From assembly GCA_900113385.1 (NCBI GenBank), contig FOPE01000005.1, positions 35,975-99,974 of the forward strand: 64,000 nucleotides of DNA. Direction: 5' to 3'. Shown in pieces: positions 36,661 through 46,387 of the stretch. A program made the translations under genes and the position numbers. The stretch is from Lachnospiraceae bacterium C7. GTDB lineage: Bacteria; Bacillota; Clostridia; Lachnospirales; Lachnospiraceae. Within the stretch, counting starts at the first letter, position 1; every line of letters begins with the position of its first letter. The notes under the pieces are model-generated. The model was not told the DNA's origin. It saw only the letters and a program-made list of their open reading frames with translations, and made no database searches.

Positions 36661-38472
36661 ATGTCTATAGATCAAAGTAGAATTAGAAATTTTTGCATAA
36701 TAGCTCATATAGATCATGGTAAATCCACTTTGGCTGATAGAATCATAGAAGGTACAGGAACTCTTACAAGTAGAGAAATGCAAGCTCAAGTCCTTGATAA
36801 CATGGATCTTGAAAGAGAAAGAGGAATTACTATTAAATCTCAAGCTGTTCGAATTATTTATACAGCAAAAGATGGAAAAGAATATATTTTTAACCTTATA
36901 GATACACCAGGCCATGTAGATTTTAACTATGAGGTTTCACGAAGCTTAGCAGCTTGTGATGGTGCAATTTTAGTAGTAGATGCAGCTCAAGGAGTAGAAG
37001 CTCAGACTTTGGCAAATGTATATTTAGCATTAGATCATGACTTAGATATTTTACCAGTTATTAATAAGATTGATTTGCCTTCAGCAAGACCAGATGAAGT
37101 TGCAGAAGAAATTGAAGATGTGATTGGAATTGAAGCAGCTGATGCTCCAAGAATTTCAGCAAAGACAGGACTTAATATTGATCAAGTATTAGAACAAATT
37201 GTTGAGCAGATTCCAGCACCACAAGGAGATCCAACTGCACCATTAAAAGCACTTATTTTTGATGCTTTATATGATGCATATAAAGGTGTAATTATTTTCT
37301 GTAGAGTAAAAGAAGGTACTGTAAAAGTTGGAGACAAAATCAAGATGATGGCGACAGGTGCATCTGATATTGTTACAGAAGTAGGATATTTTGGAGCAGG
37401 TCAATTTATACCATGTGATGAATTATCAGCAGGTATGGTTGGTTATATCGCTGCAAGCATTAAAAATGTTAGAGAAACACAGGTTGGTGATACAGTAACT
37501 AACGCTCAAAGACCATGTGAAAAAGCACTTCCAGGTTATAAGAAAGTTAATCCTATGGTTTATTGTGGATTGTATCCAGCAGACAGCTCAAAATATCCAG
37601 ATTTGAGAGATGCATTAGAAAAGCTTCAGGTAAATGATGCAGCACTTCAGTACGAACCAGAAACATCTCAAGCATTAGGATTTGGTTTTAGATGTGGTTT
37701 CTTAGGATTATTACATCTTGAAATTATACAAGAAAGACTAGAAAGAGAATTTAATCTTGATTTAGTTACAACAGCACCAGGTGTTATATATAGAGTGTAT
37801 AAGACCAGTGGTGAAATGTTAGAAGTTTCAAATCCATCAAACTTGCCTGATCCTTCAGAAATCGAATATATGGAAGAACCATATGTTTCAGCAGAAATCA
37901 TGGTTACTAGTGATTATGTTGGAGCTATTATGAAGTTGTGTCAGGAAAGACGTGGAATATACATTAGTATGGAATATATTGAAGAGACACGAGCTCTTAT
38001 TAAATATGATTTGCCACTTAATGAAATAATTTATGACTTCTTTGATGCTCTTAAATCTCGATCAAGAGGGTATGCTTCCTTTGATTATGAATTTAAAGGA
38101 TACGAGAAATCACAGCTTGTTAAACTTGATATTCTTATCAATAAAGAAGTTGTGGATGCATTATCGTTTATCGTGTTTAAAGAAAGCGCATATGAGCGTG
38201 GAAGAAAAATGTGCGAGAAGTTAAAAGGAGAAATTCCAAGACACTTATTTGAAATTCCTATCCAAGCAGCAGTTGGTGGAAAAGTTATCGCTCGTGAGAC
38301 AGTAAGAGCTCTTAGAAAAGACGTACTTGCAAAATGTTATGGTGGAGATATTTCACGTAAGAAGAAACTTCTTGAAAAACAAAAAGAAGGAAAGAAGAGA
38401 ATGCGTCAGGTTGGAAATGTAGAAATTCCACAGGAAGCATTTATGAGCGTTTTAAAATTAGACGAGGAATAA
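36661..38472 (+). CDS. lepA: Elongation factor 4 (LepA GTPase)
   Basis: A ribosome-associated translational GTPase related to EF-G, 603 residues, normal length. G1 is [15 protein letters not shown], switch II/G3 is DTPGHVDF, G4 is NKIDL, and the effector region contains [10 protein letters not shown]. The LepA-specific C-terminal domain is present ([62 protein letters not shown]), a basic tail that separates it from EF-G and BipA. A GCGAGGAG ribosome site precedes the ATG. hemW starts five bases after its stop, as in other Firmicutes. Confidence 0.97.
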   Translation: MSIDQSRIRNFCIIAHIDHGKSTLADRIIEGTGTLTSREMQAQVLDNMDLERERGITIKSQAVRIIYTAKDGKEYIFNLIDTPGHVDFNYEVSRSLAACDGAILVVDAAQGVEAQTLANVYLALDHDLDILPVINKIDLPSARPDEVAEEIEDVIGIEAADAPRISAKTGLNIDQVLEQIVEQIPAPQGDPTAPLKALIFDALYDAYKGVIIFCRVKEGTVKVGDKIKMMATGASDIVTEVGYFGAGQFIPCDELSAGMVGYIAASIKNVRETQVGDTVTNAQRPCEKALPGYKKVNPMVYCGLYPADSSKYPDLRDALEKLQVNDAALQYEPETSQALGFGFRCGFLGLLHLEIIQERLEREFNLDLVTTAPGVIYRVYKTSGEMLEVSNPSNLPDPSEIEYMEEPYVSAEIMVTSDYVGAIMKLCQERRGIYISMEYIEETRALIKYDLPLNEIIYDFFDALKSRSRGYASFDYEFKGYEKSQLVKLDILINKEVVDALSFIVFKESAYERGRKMCEKLKGEIPRHLFEIPIQAAVGGKVIARETVRALRKDVLAKCYGGDISRKKKLLEKQKEGKKRMRQVGNVEIPQEAFMSVLKLDEE

Positions 38473-38477
38473 AACAA

Positions 38478-39704
38478 ATGAAAGAGTTGGAAATTTACGT
38501 GCACATTCCTTTTTGTGTAAAAAAGTGTGATTATTGCGACTTTTTATCATTTCCAGCGAATGAAAAAACACAAAGAGAGTATAAAAATGCACTTATACAA
38601 GAGATTAGGCATTATGGCTCTATAATGAAAGAGAGAGAAGTGACATCAATATTTTTCGGCGGTGGTACGCCATCGTGGTTAGATTGCGATTATTTAGTTC
38701 AAATACTTGAAGCCATAAAAGAAAGCTTTACAATAAGAAAAGGTGCAGAAATTACTATGGAAGCTAATCCAGGTACAGTCACTGAGAGAGCAATGAAAAA
38801 ATATTTTCAAGCGGGAATCAATAGGCTGAGTATTGGGTTACAATCTACTAATGACGATGAACTTAAATTACTTGGAAGAATTCATACATATGATCAGTTC
38901 TTGAAAATTTATACGATGGCGAGAGAATGCGGCTTTACAAATATTAACGTAGATTTGATGAGTGGATTGCCATATCAGACAATAGACAAGTTTTTAAAAA
39001 GCCTTAATGAAGTTATTAGACTTAAACCAGAACATGTTTCGTCGTATTCTCTTATTATAGAGAAGGGAACACCTTTCTATGAAAGATATAGATTTGATGA
39101 TGTAAAGCAGCATGCAGGTATGGAAACAGAATATTTACCAAGTGAAGATGACACATATAGAATGTATAAATTGACTCAAAGCTATTTAAAAGAAGCAGGT
39201 TATATGCAATACGAGACATCAAACTTTGCTAAAAAAGGCTTAGAATGTAAACATAATGTAGGTTATTGGACAAGAAAAGACTATTTAGGAGTTGGCTTAG
39301 GAGCTTCTTCATTAATAAATAATATTCGATATTCAAACATTACCTCTATTTATGATTATGTAATGGGAGCTATGAATATCCAATTACTTGAAATGCCAGA
39401 AGAAGAAAAGTTAGAGGCCCAAAAGCAAAAACTGCAGTCAATATATAGCAATTTACATGAAAGTGTACATTCTCTTAGTGTAAAAGAGCAAATAGAAGAA
39501 TTTATGTTTTTAGGACTACGTATGAATGCTGGGGTGTCAAGAGACGAATTTCAAGAAAATTTCGGAGTGCCTATTGAAAGCACATATGGTAGTGTAATGG
39601 ATAAATTAAAAAAAGAAGGTTTGCTTAAGGTACAAGCAGGCAGAGTTTTTTTAACAGATAAAGGTTCGGATTTAGCTAATTATTGCATGGCACAGTTCAT
39701 GTAA
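38478..39704 (+). CDS. hemW: HemW heme chaperone-like radical SAM protein
   Basis: A 408-residue radical SAM protein of the HemW group, often misnamed coproporphyrinogen III oxidase. The cluster motif is HIPFCVKKCDYCDF (Cys 13, 17, 20). It lacks the fourth Cys of true HemN (CxxxCxxCxC), which places it with HemW, a heme-trafficking protein. FFGGGTPSWL and TMEANPGTVTE follow; NRLSIGLQS and the C-terminal HemN_C domain (EEFMFLGLRMNAGVSRDEF) complete it. It is probably co-transcribed with lepA and ends in a strong terminator. No heme-biosynthesis genes are nearby, so a role in heme delivery in this presumably anaerobic organism is open. Confidence 0.93.
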   Translation: MKELEIYVHIPFCVKKCDYCDFLSFPANEKTQREYKNALIQEIRHYGSIMKEREVTSIFFGGGTPSWLDCDYLVQILEAIKESFTIRKGAEITMEANPGTVTERAMKKYFQAGINRLSIGLQSTNDDELKLLGRIHTYDQFLKIYTMARECGFTNINVDLMSGLPYQTIDKFLKSLNEVIRLKPEHVSSYSLIIEKGTPFYERYRFDDVKQHAGMETEYLPSEDDTYRMYKLTQSYLKEAGYMQYETSNFAKKGLECKHNVGYWTRKDYLGVGLGASSLINNIRYSNITSIYDYVMGAMNIQLLEMPEEEKLEAQKQKLQSIYSNLHESVHSLSVKEQIEEFMFLGLRMNAGVSRDEFQENFGVPIESTYGSVMDKLKKEGLLKVQAGRVFLTDKGSDLANYCMAQFM

Positions 39705-39712
39705 AGATTTCA

Positions 39713-39757
39713 AAAGAACAGCGGAATACATAGGTATAAAGCTGTTCTTTTTTTATT
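39713..39757 (+). terminator. Terminator of lepA-hemW
   Basis: Arms AAAGAACAGC (39713-39722) and GCTGTTCTTT (39741-39750) pair perfectly and are followed by a TTTTATTTTT tract. Confidence 0.88.
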
Positions 39758-39883
39758 TTTGCTTTTTTTCTTCGAATCCCTATTGTTTTCTGGTATCCCT
39801 ATTATTTCTTGCATAAGATTTTTACTATATTGAGAAGTATTTATAAAAAAACAATAAATAAAGGATAAATAATTAAAATAGGG

Positions 39884-39912
39884 TTGACAAAAAAATAATG
39901 TGGTGATATGTT
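39884..39912 (+). promoter_or_regulatory. Promoter of the hrcA-dnaK operon
   Basis: Consensus TTGACA (39884-39889) and TATGTT (39907-39912) are separated by 17 bases. The CIRCE element begins 14 bases downstream of the -10 box. Confidence 0.75.
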
Positions 39913-39926
39913 TATTAAAGAAGATG

Positions 39927-39953
39927 TTAGCACTCTAAATAAATGAGTGCTAA
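39927..39953. promoter_or_regulatory. CIRCE operator of hrcA-grpE-dnaK-dnaJ
   Basis: Perfect TTAGCACTC-N9-GAGTGCTAA between the promoter and the hrcA start, the classic autoregulatory position. HrcA bound here blocks transcription of the operon until heat stress. Confidence 0.97.
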
Positions 39954-39976
39954 CAAAAGAAAGCAGGAGCAAATGA

Positions 39977-41047
39977 ATGAAGAAGGACGATGCAGAATTA
40001 GATGAGAGAAAAATCAAAATTTTAGATGCAATAATCCGTAACTATTTAGCGACTGGTGAGCCTGTAGGATCTAGAACAATTTCTAAGTACACAGATTTGA
40101 ATTTGAGTTCAGCAACAATTCGTAATGAAATGTCAGACTTAGAGGATCTAGGATACATTTTACAGCCTCATACATCTGCAGGAAGGATTCCATCTGATAA
40201 AGGTTACAGATTTTACGTCGATCATCTTATCCAGGAAAAGGATAGAGAAGTTACAGAGATGAAAGAGTTTGTAATCGAAAAAACAGAAAAGATGGAACAA
40301 GTTTTAAAGAAAGTAGCAAAGTTACTTGCAAATAATACAAACTACGCTACTATGATTACAGCTTCATCTAACCATAATAATAAAATAAAATTTATTCAAT
40401 TATCATGTGTTGATGCTAATCAAGTTCTTGCAGTTATTGTTATGAACAGCAATATCGTAAGGAATCGTATGATAAGTGTTGATGAGGCAGTGGATAACGA
40501 AATAATTTTAAAATTAAACATTTTACTTAATACAGCATTAAATGGGTTATCTATTGAAGAAATTAATTTGGGAGTTATTTCTCAGATTAAAGAGAAAGCA
40601 GGATCACATAGCAAACTTGTAAATGATGTACTTGATACATTAGCACAGTCGTTCAAAGAAGAGGAAGGCTTAGAAGTTTATACAAGTGGAGCAACAAATA
40701 TATTAAAATATCCTGAACTTTCAGATACAGGAAAGGTTACCAACTTGCTTGAAGCCTTTGAGGATAAAGAGGAACTTGCTAGTATGATGGCAGAACAGCT
40801 TGGAGATACAGACGAAACGGGTATTCAAGTTTATATAGGTAATGAGTCCCCAATTCAAACTATGAGAGATTGTAGTGTAGTTACTGCAACCTATGATTTA
40901 GGTGAAGGTGTTAAAGGAACTGTAGGAATTATAGGGCCTAAACGTATGGATTACGAGAAAGTAATGGATAGCCTAAAAAGCCTAAAGAATCAGCTAGATG
41001 GTGTGTTTAACAATAAGACATTGCCGAATAAAGAAGATGATAAATAG
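39977..41047 (+). CDS. hrcA: Heat-inducible repressor HrcA
   Basis: The 356-residue repressor that binds both CIRCE sites in this window. The N-terminal winged helix is DERKIKILDAIIRNYLATGEPVGSRTISKY, with LSSATIRNEMSDLEDLGYI as the recognition region. HTSAGRIPSDKGYRFYVD follows. The C-terminal IDD-like and dimerisation domains end with GTVGIIGPKRMDYEKVMDSL, the HrcA signature. The start at 39977 is six bases after CAGGAGC; an overlapping ATG four bases earlier is in another frame. It is the first gene of the hrcA-grpE-dnaK-dnaJ order shared with other Firmicutes. Confidence 0.96.
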   Translation: MKKDDAELDERKIKILDAIIRNYLATGEPVGSRTISKYTDLNLSSATIRNEMSDLEDLGYILQPHTSAGRIPSDKGYRFYVDHLIQEKDREVTEMKEFVIEKTEKMEQVLKKVAKLLANNTNYATMITASSNHNNKIKFIQLSCVDANQVLAVIVMNSNIVRNRMISVDEAVDNEIILKLNILLNTALNGLSIEEINLGVISQIKEKAGSHSKLVNDVLDTLAQSFKEEEGLEVYTSGATNILKYPELSDTGKVTNLLEAFEDKEELASMMAEQLGDTDETGIQVYIGNESPIQTMRDCSVVTATYDLGEGVKGTVGIIGPKRMDYEKVMDSLKSLKNQLDGVFNNKTLPNKEDDK

Positions 41048-41087
41048 TCATGCTTTTAACGTATAGAAAGTGGAAAGGTGGAGAAAC

Positions 41088-41801
41088 ATGGCAGAGCAAG
41101 TTAAAGATGAAGAATTAACAAAAAAAGTTGATATCGAAATCGAAGATGGAGATGCAGAAGAAACATTAAAAGAAGAAACTAATGAGACTGTTGAGGAAGA
41201 AGCAAAAGCTCAAGAGTCTGATTTAGATAAAGAATCAGAAGAAACAAAAGATTCACAGGAAGAATCAGAAGATACTGCAGAAGATTCACAAGAAGAATCA
41301 GAAGATACTGCAGAAGATTCACAGGAACCTAAGAAAAAAGGTATCTTTAAAAAGAAAAAAGACAAAAAAGATGAAAAAATCGCTGAGCTTGATGATAGAA
41401 TTAAACGTCAGATGGCTGAATTTGATAATTTCAGAAAAAGATCAGAAAAAGAAAAGAGTCAAATGTTTGACATGGGTGCAAAAACAATTCTTGAAAAGAT
41501 TTTACCAGTAATTGATAATTTTGAACGAGGATTTACTACTTTATCTGAAGATGAGAAAAAAGATAACGCGTTTGCAGATGGTATGGATAAGGTTTATAAA
41601 CAGCTTTTAACAGAACTTGAAGCAGCAGGCGTTAAAGCTATTGAATGTGTAGGCAAAGAATTTGACCCAGAACTTCACAATGCAGTAATGCAGGTAGAAA
41701 GCGAAGATGTTGAGTCAGGTTTTGTAGCACAGGAATTACTTAAAGGTTACACATACAAAGACGAAGTGCTTCGTCATAGCATGGTAGCAGTAGCACAATA
41801 A
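41088..41801 (+). CDS. grpE: Nucleotide exchange factor GrpE with long acidic N-terminus
   Basis: A 237-residue nucleotide-exchange factor for DnaK. The first 100 residues are almost entirely Glu/Asp/Ser/Lys and include an 11-residue repeat, DSQEESEDTAE, present twice plus a partial copy. A basic patch KKKGIFKKKKDKKDEK follows. The conserved GrpE core then begins: a coiled coil RQMAEFDNFRKRSEKEK, then ILPVIDNFERGF and the C-terminal beta-wing FDPELHNAVMQVE...EVLRHSMVAVA. The start at 41088 follows AGGTGGAG; an ATG six codons upstream is less well placed. The protein is longer than the usual 180-200 residues only because of this acidic extension. Confidence 0.95.
   Translation: MAEQVKDEELTKKVDIEIEDGDAEETLKEETNETVEEEAKAQESDLDKESEETKDSQEESEDTAEDSQEESEDTAEDSQEPKKKGIFKKKKDKKDEKIAELDDRIKRQMAEFDNFRKRSEKEKSQMFDMGAKTILEKILPVIDNFERGFTTLSEDEKKDNAFADGMDKVYKQLLTELEAAGVKAIECVGKEFDPELHNAVMQVESEDVESGFVAQELLKGYTYKDEVLRHSMVAVAQ
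41250..41327 (+). repeat. Two 33-bp in-frame repeats plus partial copy inside grpE
   Basis: Units at 41250-41282 and 41283-41315, with a 12-base start of a third at 41316, differ by a single base. Each encodes DSQEESEDTAE. Such arrays expand or contract without changing frame. Confidence 0.9.
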
Positions 41802-41809
41802 AAAAGATA

Positions 41810-41835
41810 ATACTCACCACAAAGTGGTTTAGTAT
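41810..41835 (+). other. Hairpin between grpE and dnaK
   Basis: ATACT-C-ACCAC, loop AAA, GTGGT-TT-AGTAT: a ten-pair stem with a small bulge in the 94-base gap. No T run follows, so it is more likely a processing or stabilising structure at the 5' end of a dnaK mRNA than a terminator. Confidence 0.45.
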
Positions 41836-41895
41836 ATAAAAAAGCAAATTAGCAATTTATAATTGATAAGATATTTATTTAGGAGGTCGCAAAAG

Positions 41896-43776
41896 ATGGG
41901 AAAAATCATTGGTATTGATTTAGGTACAACAAATAGTTGCGTAGCTGTAATGGAAGGTGGACAACCAACAGTTATCGCAAACCAGGAAGGCGCAAGAACA
42001 ACTCCTTCAATTGTTGCATTTTCGAAAAATGGTGAAAGATTAGTTGGTGAACCAGCTAAACGTCAGGCAGTTACAAACGCTGAGAAAACAATTTCATCAA
42101 TTAAAAGACATATGGGTTCAGATTATAAGGTTAAAATTGATGATAAACAGTATTCTCCACAGCAGATTTCAGCTATGGTATTACAGAAATTAAAAGCTGA
42201 TGCAGAAGGATATTTAGGAGAATCAGTTACAGAAGCTGTTATTACAGTTCCAGCTTACTTCAACGATGCTCAACGTCAAGCTACAAAAGATGCAGGTAAA
42301 ATCGCAGGTCTTGATGTTAAGAGAATTATCAACGAGCCAACAGCTGCAGCATTAGCTTATGGTCTTGATAATGGTACAGAACAAAAAATCATGGTATATG
42401 ATTTAGGTGGTGGTACATTTGATGTATCTGTAATCGAAATTGGTGATGGTGTAATCGAAGTATTATCAACAAATGGTGATACACACCTTGGTGGAGATGA
42501 CTTTGATAACGCAATTACACAGTGGATGATTGACGAATTCAAAAAAGCTGAAGGCGTAGATTTATCAGCAGATAAAATGGCTCTTCAGAGATTAAAAGAA
42601 GCTGCAGAGAAAGCTAAAAAAGAATTATCTTCAGCTACAACAACTAATATCAACCTTCCATTCATTACAGCTACAGCAGAAGGTCCAAAACACTTTGATA
42701 TGAACCTTACACGTGCTAAATTCAATGAATTAACACATGATTTAGTAGAAAGAACAGCAGTTCCAGTACAGAACGCTATGAGAGATGCAGGACTTACAAA
42801 CGCAGATTTAAGCCAGGTATTATTAGTTGGTGGATCTACACGTATTCCAGCAGTTCAAGATAAAGTAAAACAGTTAACAGGTAAAGAGCCAAGCAAGAGC
42901 TTAAACCCAGATGAGTGTGTAGCACTTGGTGCTTCAGTTCAAGGTGGTAAACTTGCAGGTGATGCCGGTGCAGGCGACATTCTTTTACTTGATGTAACTC
43001 CATTATCACTTTCAATTGAGACAATGGGTGGTATCGCAACTAAATTAATCGAGAGAAACACAACTATTCCTACAAAGAAGAGCCAGATTTTCTCTACAGC
43101 TGCAGATAATCAAACAGCCGTTGATATCAATGTAGTACAAGGTGAAAGACAGTTTGCCCGTGATAACAAATCACTTGGACAGTTCAGACTTGATGGTATC
43201 CCACCAGCACGTCGTGGAGTTCCTCAGATTGAAGTTACATTTGATATTGATGCAAACGGTATCGTTAATGTATCTGCTAAAGACCTTGGAACAGGAAAAG
43301 AACAGCACATCACAATTACATCAGGATCAAATATGTCTGATGATGAAATCGATAAGGCTGTAAAAGAAGCTGCTGAATATGAAGCTCAGGATAAGAAGAG
43401 AAAAGAAGCTATCGATGCAAGAAACGAAGCTGATTCATTCGTATTCCAGACAGAGGATGCTTTAAAACAAGTTGGTGATAAAGTTGATGCAGCAGACAAA
43501 GCAGCAGTAGAAGCTGATATTAAAGCAGTAAAAGACATTTTAGATGCACATCCAGAAGCTGATCAGATGTCTGAGTCAGATGTTGCAGATTTAAAAGCAG
43601 CTCAAGAGAAATTAACACAGAGCTCACAGAAAGTATTTGCTAAGATGTATGAGCAAGCTCAGGCAGCTCAGCAGGCACAGGGACAGGCAGGACCTAACCC
43701 AGGGGCAGGAGCAGGCGCAGCAGATAATGCAAGCAACGATGATGATGTAATCGATGCTGACTTTAAAGAAGTTTAA
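41896..43776 (+). CDS. dnaK: Molecular chaperone DnaK (Hsp70)
   Basis: The 626-residue Hsp70. The ATPase domain has [19 protein letters not shown] at the N-terminus, [34 protein letters not shown] and [12 protein letters not shown]. The linker [17 protein letters not shown] leads to the substrate domain. The C-terminal lid ends in a Gln/Ala/Gly-rich tail and the acidic [12 protein letters not shown], close to the classic DnaK terminus. The start at 41896 lies nine bases after AGGAGG; the open frame extends 11 codons upstream but without a ribosome site. It is third in the HrcA-controlled operon, with a hairpin before and one after it. Confidence 0.98.
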   Translation: MGKIIGIDLGTTNSCVAVMEGGQPTVIANQEGARTTPSIVAFSKNGERLVGEPAKRQAVTNAEKTISSIKRHMGSDYKVKIDDKQYSPQQISAMVLQKLKADAEGYLGESVTEAVITVPAYFNDAQRQATKDAGKIAGLDVKRIINEPTAAALAYGLDNGTEQKIMVYDLGGGTFDVSVIEIGDGVIEVLSTNGDTHLGGDDFDNAITQWMIDEFKKAEGVDLSADKMALQRLKEAAEKAKKELSSATTTNINLPFITATAEGPKHFDMNLTRAKFNELTHDLVERTAVPVQNAMRDAGLTNADLSQVLLVGGSTRIPAVQDKVKQLTGKEPSKSLNPDECVALGASVQGGKLAGDAGAGDILLLDVTPLSLSIETMGGIATKLIERNTTIPTKKSQIFSTAADNQTAVDINVVQGERQFARDNKSLGQFRLDGIPPARRGVPQIEVTFDIDANGIVNVSAKDLGTGKEQHITITSGSNMSDDEIDKAVKEAAEYEAQDKKRKEAIDARNEADSFVFQTEDALKQVGDKVDAADKAAVEADIKAVKDILDAHPEADQMSESDVADLKAAQEKLTQSSQKVFAKMYEQAQAAQQAQGQAGPNPGAGAGAADNASNDDDVIDADFKEV

Positions 43777-43826
43777 TTTGTAGATAATATTTACGAAAGA
43801 GTAACTAGTATAGACTAATATGCAAT

Positions 43827-43857
43827 ACCCGGTGAGTTTGAAGCTTATCGGGTTTTG
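43827..43857 (+). terminator. Weak terminator or attenuator between dnaK and dnaJ
   Basis: Arms 43827-43837 (ACCCGGTGAGT) and 43843-43853 (GCTTATCGGGT), with four G-U pairs, then TTTTG. It probably lets part of the transcripts continue, giving less dnaJ than dnaK mRNA. Confidence 0.5.
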
Positions 43858-43888
43858 CAGGTTAATATGTAGGTGAAAAGGTAGAAAA

Positions 43889-45055
43889 ATGGCAGATAAA
43901 AGAGATTATTATGAAGTATTAGGCGTATCAAAAGATGCTTCAGCAGCAGATATTAAAAAAGCATTCCGTGTACAAGCTAAAAAATATCATCCAGATATGC
44001 ATCCAGGTGATAAGGAATGCGAAGAAAAATTTAAAGAGATACAAGAAGCATATGCTGTTTTAAGCGATGATGATAAGCGTAGACAATATGATCAATTTGG
44101 CCATGCAGCATTTGATGGTAGCGCAGGAGCAGGAGCCGGCGGATTCGATTTCTCAGGAATGGACATGGGAGATATTTTTGGAGATATTTTCGGAGATTTC
44201 TTCGGTGGCGGATCAAGAAGGGCAAATAGCAATGGCCCTAGACAAGGCGCTAATGTTAGAATGACAATTAGAATTTCCTTTGAAGAGGCTGTATTTGGCT
44301 GCGTAAAAGGAATTGACTTTACATATAAACAAGAATGTGCTACATGTGGAGGCTCAGGTGCTAAAAAAGGCACACAGGCAACAACATGTTCACGTTGTGG
44401 TGGTAAAGGTAAAGTTGTATATTCTCAACAATCATTATTTGGAATGGTACAAAATGTTCAGACTTGTCCAGATTGTAACGGAACAGGTAAAGTGGTTAAG
44501 GAAAAATGTCCAGATTGCCACGGAACAGGTTATGTTGCAAAACGTGTACATAAAGAAGTGGAGATTCCAGCAGGTATAGATAATGGACAATCAGTAAGAG
44601 TTCGTGGTTACGGTGAGCCAGGAACAAATGGTGGTCCAAGAGGAGACTTATTAGTAGAAGTAGTTGTTGGAAGAAGCAATGAGTTTGAAAGACAGGAAAT
44701 GAATATTTTCTCTAATGTATACATTTCATATGCAATTGCTGCAATTGGTGGAGACATTAGAATAAAAACAGTAGATGGAGATATTATTTATACTGTAAGT
44801 TCAGGTACACAAACAGGCACAAGAATTAGATTAAAAGGTAAAGGTGTACCATCTGTTAGAAATAAAAATATTAGAGGAGATCATTACGTTACATTAATCG
44901 TAAAAACTCCAACTAAGTTATCAAAGGATGCAGAAGCTGCATTACGTGAATTTGATAGATTGACAGGTGATTCTTTAAATGCAGAATCAGGATCAACAGA
45001 TGCCCCAAGAGATAAGAAAAAAGGTCCATTTGGTGGAATCTTTGATAAAAAATAA
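43889..45055 (+). CDS. dnaJ: Chaperone DnaJ (Hsp40, type I)
   Basis: A 388-residue co-chaperone that stimulates DnaK ATPase. The J domain is [36 protein letters not shown] (HPD near residue 33). A Gly/Phe-rich linker [29 protein letters not shown] follows. Four CxxCxGxG zinc motifs lie between about residues 147 and 215 ([32 protein letters not shown]). The C-terminal substrate-binding domains are complete. It is the last classical gene of the hrcA operon, with a terminator 87 bases past the stop. Confidence 0.97.
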   Translation: MADKRDYYEVLGVSKDASAADIKKAFRVQAKKYHPDMHPGDKECEEKFKEIQEAYAVLSDDDKRRQYDQFGHAAFDGSAGAGAGGFDFSGMDMGDIFGDIFGDFFGGGSRRANSNGPRQGANVRMTIRISFEEAVFGCVKGIDFTYKQECATCGGSGAKKGTQATTCSRCGGKGKVVYSQQSLFGMVQNVQTCPDCNGTGKVVKEKCPDCHGTGYVAKRVHKEVEIPAGIDNGQSVRVRGYGEPGTNGGPRGDLLVEVVVGRSNEFERQEMNIFSNVYISYAIAAIGGDIRIKTVDGDIIYTVSSGTQTGTRIRLKGKGVPSVRNKNIRGDHYVTLIVKTPTKLSKDAEAALREFDRLTGDSLNAESGSTDAPRDKKKGPFGGIFDKK

Positions 45056-45141
45056 TAGTAAAAATAAAACATAACAAATATAAAAAAGTAGATGAATCGT
45101 ATACGTATATTGATGCGTAGAATTAGCAATATTAACAGAAG

Positions 45142-45189
45142 CAAGAGACACAACAATGCTAAATTAGCAGGTTGGGTCTCTTGTTTTTT
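45142..45189 (+). terminator. Terminator of the hrcA-dnaJ operon
   Basis: Arms CAAGAGAC (45142-45149) and GTCTCTTG (45176-45183) with an inner GCTAAATTAGC-type helix, followed by TTTTTTG. Confidence 0.8.
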
Positions 45190-45342
45190 GTTTTATTAAA
45201 TAAAAAGGGTGCAAAAAAATACTTAATATAAGACAGAACCAAATATTAAAATTATATAAAATAGATAAGTTAAAATTAGATAAGGGTATGCCGATTAAGT
45301 AATTGTATCGTATGGAAAAAGGCTATAGGAAAGGGAAGGCTT

Positions 45343-46053
45343 ATGAGTAGAAATAACTTGTTTTCAAACGAATCACTAGATCAAATTTTTGATTGGCAAA
45401 TAGACGAAGAATATAAAACTGCCTTACGGGAAATAGAAAAAGAAAAAATAAAATTACAACAAGAAATACGTAATTTTGAAAGATATAAACACAATGTTGA
45501 AAGACACAGAAAAAAGTTAGAACATGATATAGAAAAGATAAATCAAGAGCGTATAGAGTTTGTTGAAGCAGTTCATGTTTTTGAAGAAGAGAAAAAAGAA
45601 TTAAAACGGCAAAAGGATGAATTTGAGGAAGAAAAACGTAAATTTGAATTGCAAAAGAGAGAACTAGAAAGAGCTCAAAGAGAACATGAGGATTCTGTAA
45701 AAAGTTTTAATCAACATAAAGAGCATCAAGAGGTGTTTTTTAATAATAAATTTAGAATATTAGAAGAAGAGTTAAAAAGCGTAGCTCGACAAAAAGATAA
45801 ATTAGCAAAACAAAAAGCTTTTTATGAGCAAGTATCTATGTTTGATAGAGAGCAAAGAGAATTAGTGCAAGAAGAGCAAACTGTTATGAGAGGTGAAAAA
45901 TTCTTTGTTGGAGTTGAAAGCATGAAATCACTCAAAAAAAGGTATAAGGATTTGTTGAAAATCTATCATCCAGATAATTTAAATGGAGATACAGAAACTA
46001 TAAAAGAAATTAACAGAGAATATAATAATTTATCGCAAGATTTTAGTGAATAA
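45343..46053 (+). CDS. Coiled-coil protein with C-terminal J-like HPD segment
   Basis: A 236-residue protein. Residues 20-185 are a nearly continuous charged coiled coil, rich in Lys/Glu/Gln with heptad spacing (REIEKEKIKLQQEIRNFERYK onwards). The last 45 residues (SLKKRYKDLLKIYHPDNLNGDTETIKEINREYNNL) look like helix II, the HPD loop (His 209) and helix III of a J domain; helix I is not obvious. J domains usually sit at the N-terminus. The gene lies 290 bases after dnaJ and has its own terminator. It could recruit DnaK to a structure organised by the coiled coil. I know no characterised homologue; similar proteins may exist as hypotheticals in Lachnospiraceae. Confidence 0.8.
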   Translation: MSRNNLFSNESLDQIFDWQIDEEYKTALREIEKEKIKLQQEIRNFERYKHNVERHRKKLEHDIEKINQERIEFVEAVHVFEEEKKELKRQKDEFEEEKRKFELQKRELERAQREHEDSVKSFNQHKEHQEVFFNNKFRILEEELKSVARQKDKLAKQKAFYEQVSMFDREQRELVQEEQTVMRGEKFFVGVESMKSLKKRYKDLLKIYHPDNLNGDTETIKEINREYNNLSQDFSE

Positions 46054-46056
46054 TAC

Positions 46057-46090
46057 AAAACGGCAGACTTATGAGTCTGCCGTTTTCTTT
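46057..46090 (+). terminator. Terminator after the coiled-coil J-like gene
   Basis: A perfect 13-bp stem AAAACGGCAGACT / AGTCTGCCGTTTT with a four-base loop, then CTTT. The arms carry A/T flanks on both sides. Confidence 0.9.
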
Positions 46091-46217
46091 GCACTTGTAA
46101 AGGGTAGTGCTTTTATGATATAATTTGTAAGATTATGTAAAAAAGCCAATAGAAAGCTATGGGCATAATATTTTTAATACACAATGTTAATGCTAATTAA
46201 AGCGAATTATTATAAGC

Positions 46218-46285
46218 AATAAGTTGATTACAATAATAAGTTAGTAACAATAATAAGTTAATTACAACAATGAGTTAGTAACGAT
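46218..46285. repeat. Four degenerate tandem 17-bp repeats
   Basis: Units at 46218, 46235, 46252 and 46269 follow the pattern AATAAGTTARTWACAAT; a fifth, weaker copy follows. They lie in the 334-base gap before prmA, in which no gene is visible. Confidence 0.8.
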
Positions 46286-46322
46286 AGTAAATTAATAAAA
46301 TAATAAATTAATATAAATTAAG

Positions 46323-46360
46323 GTCAACTCTTTTATTCAGTAGTAGAATAATTAGTTGGC
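46323..46360 (+). other. Hairpin upstream of prmA
   Basis: GTCAACT (46323-46329) pairs with AGTTGGC (46354-46360) with one G-U, and TTATTC pairs with GAATAA inside. There is no T run. It lies just ahead of the prmA ribosome site and could influence translation. Confidence 0.35.
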
Positions 46361-46387
46361 ATGAAAGTTAGAAAGGATATAAATCAT

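Noticed and set aside
38478..39704. Naming the gene hemN (coproporphyrinogen oxidase)
   Set aside because: The fourth Cys of the HemN cluster motif is missing and the lepA neighbourhood is typical of HemW.
39771..39785. TTCGAATCCC resembling a tRNA T-loop
   Set aside because: No acceptor, anticodon or D-arm can be formed around it; it lies after the hemW terminator in AT-rich DNA. No other tRNA-like sequence was found.
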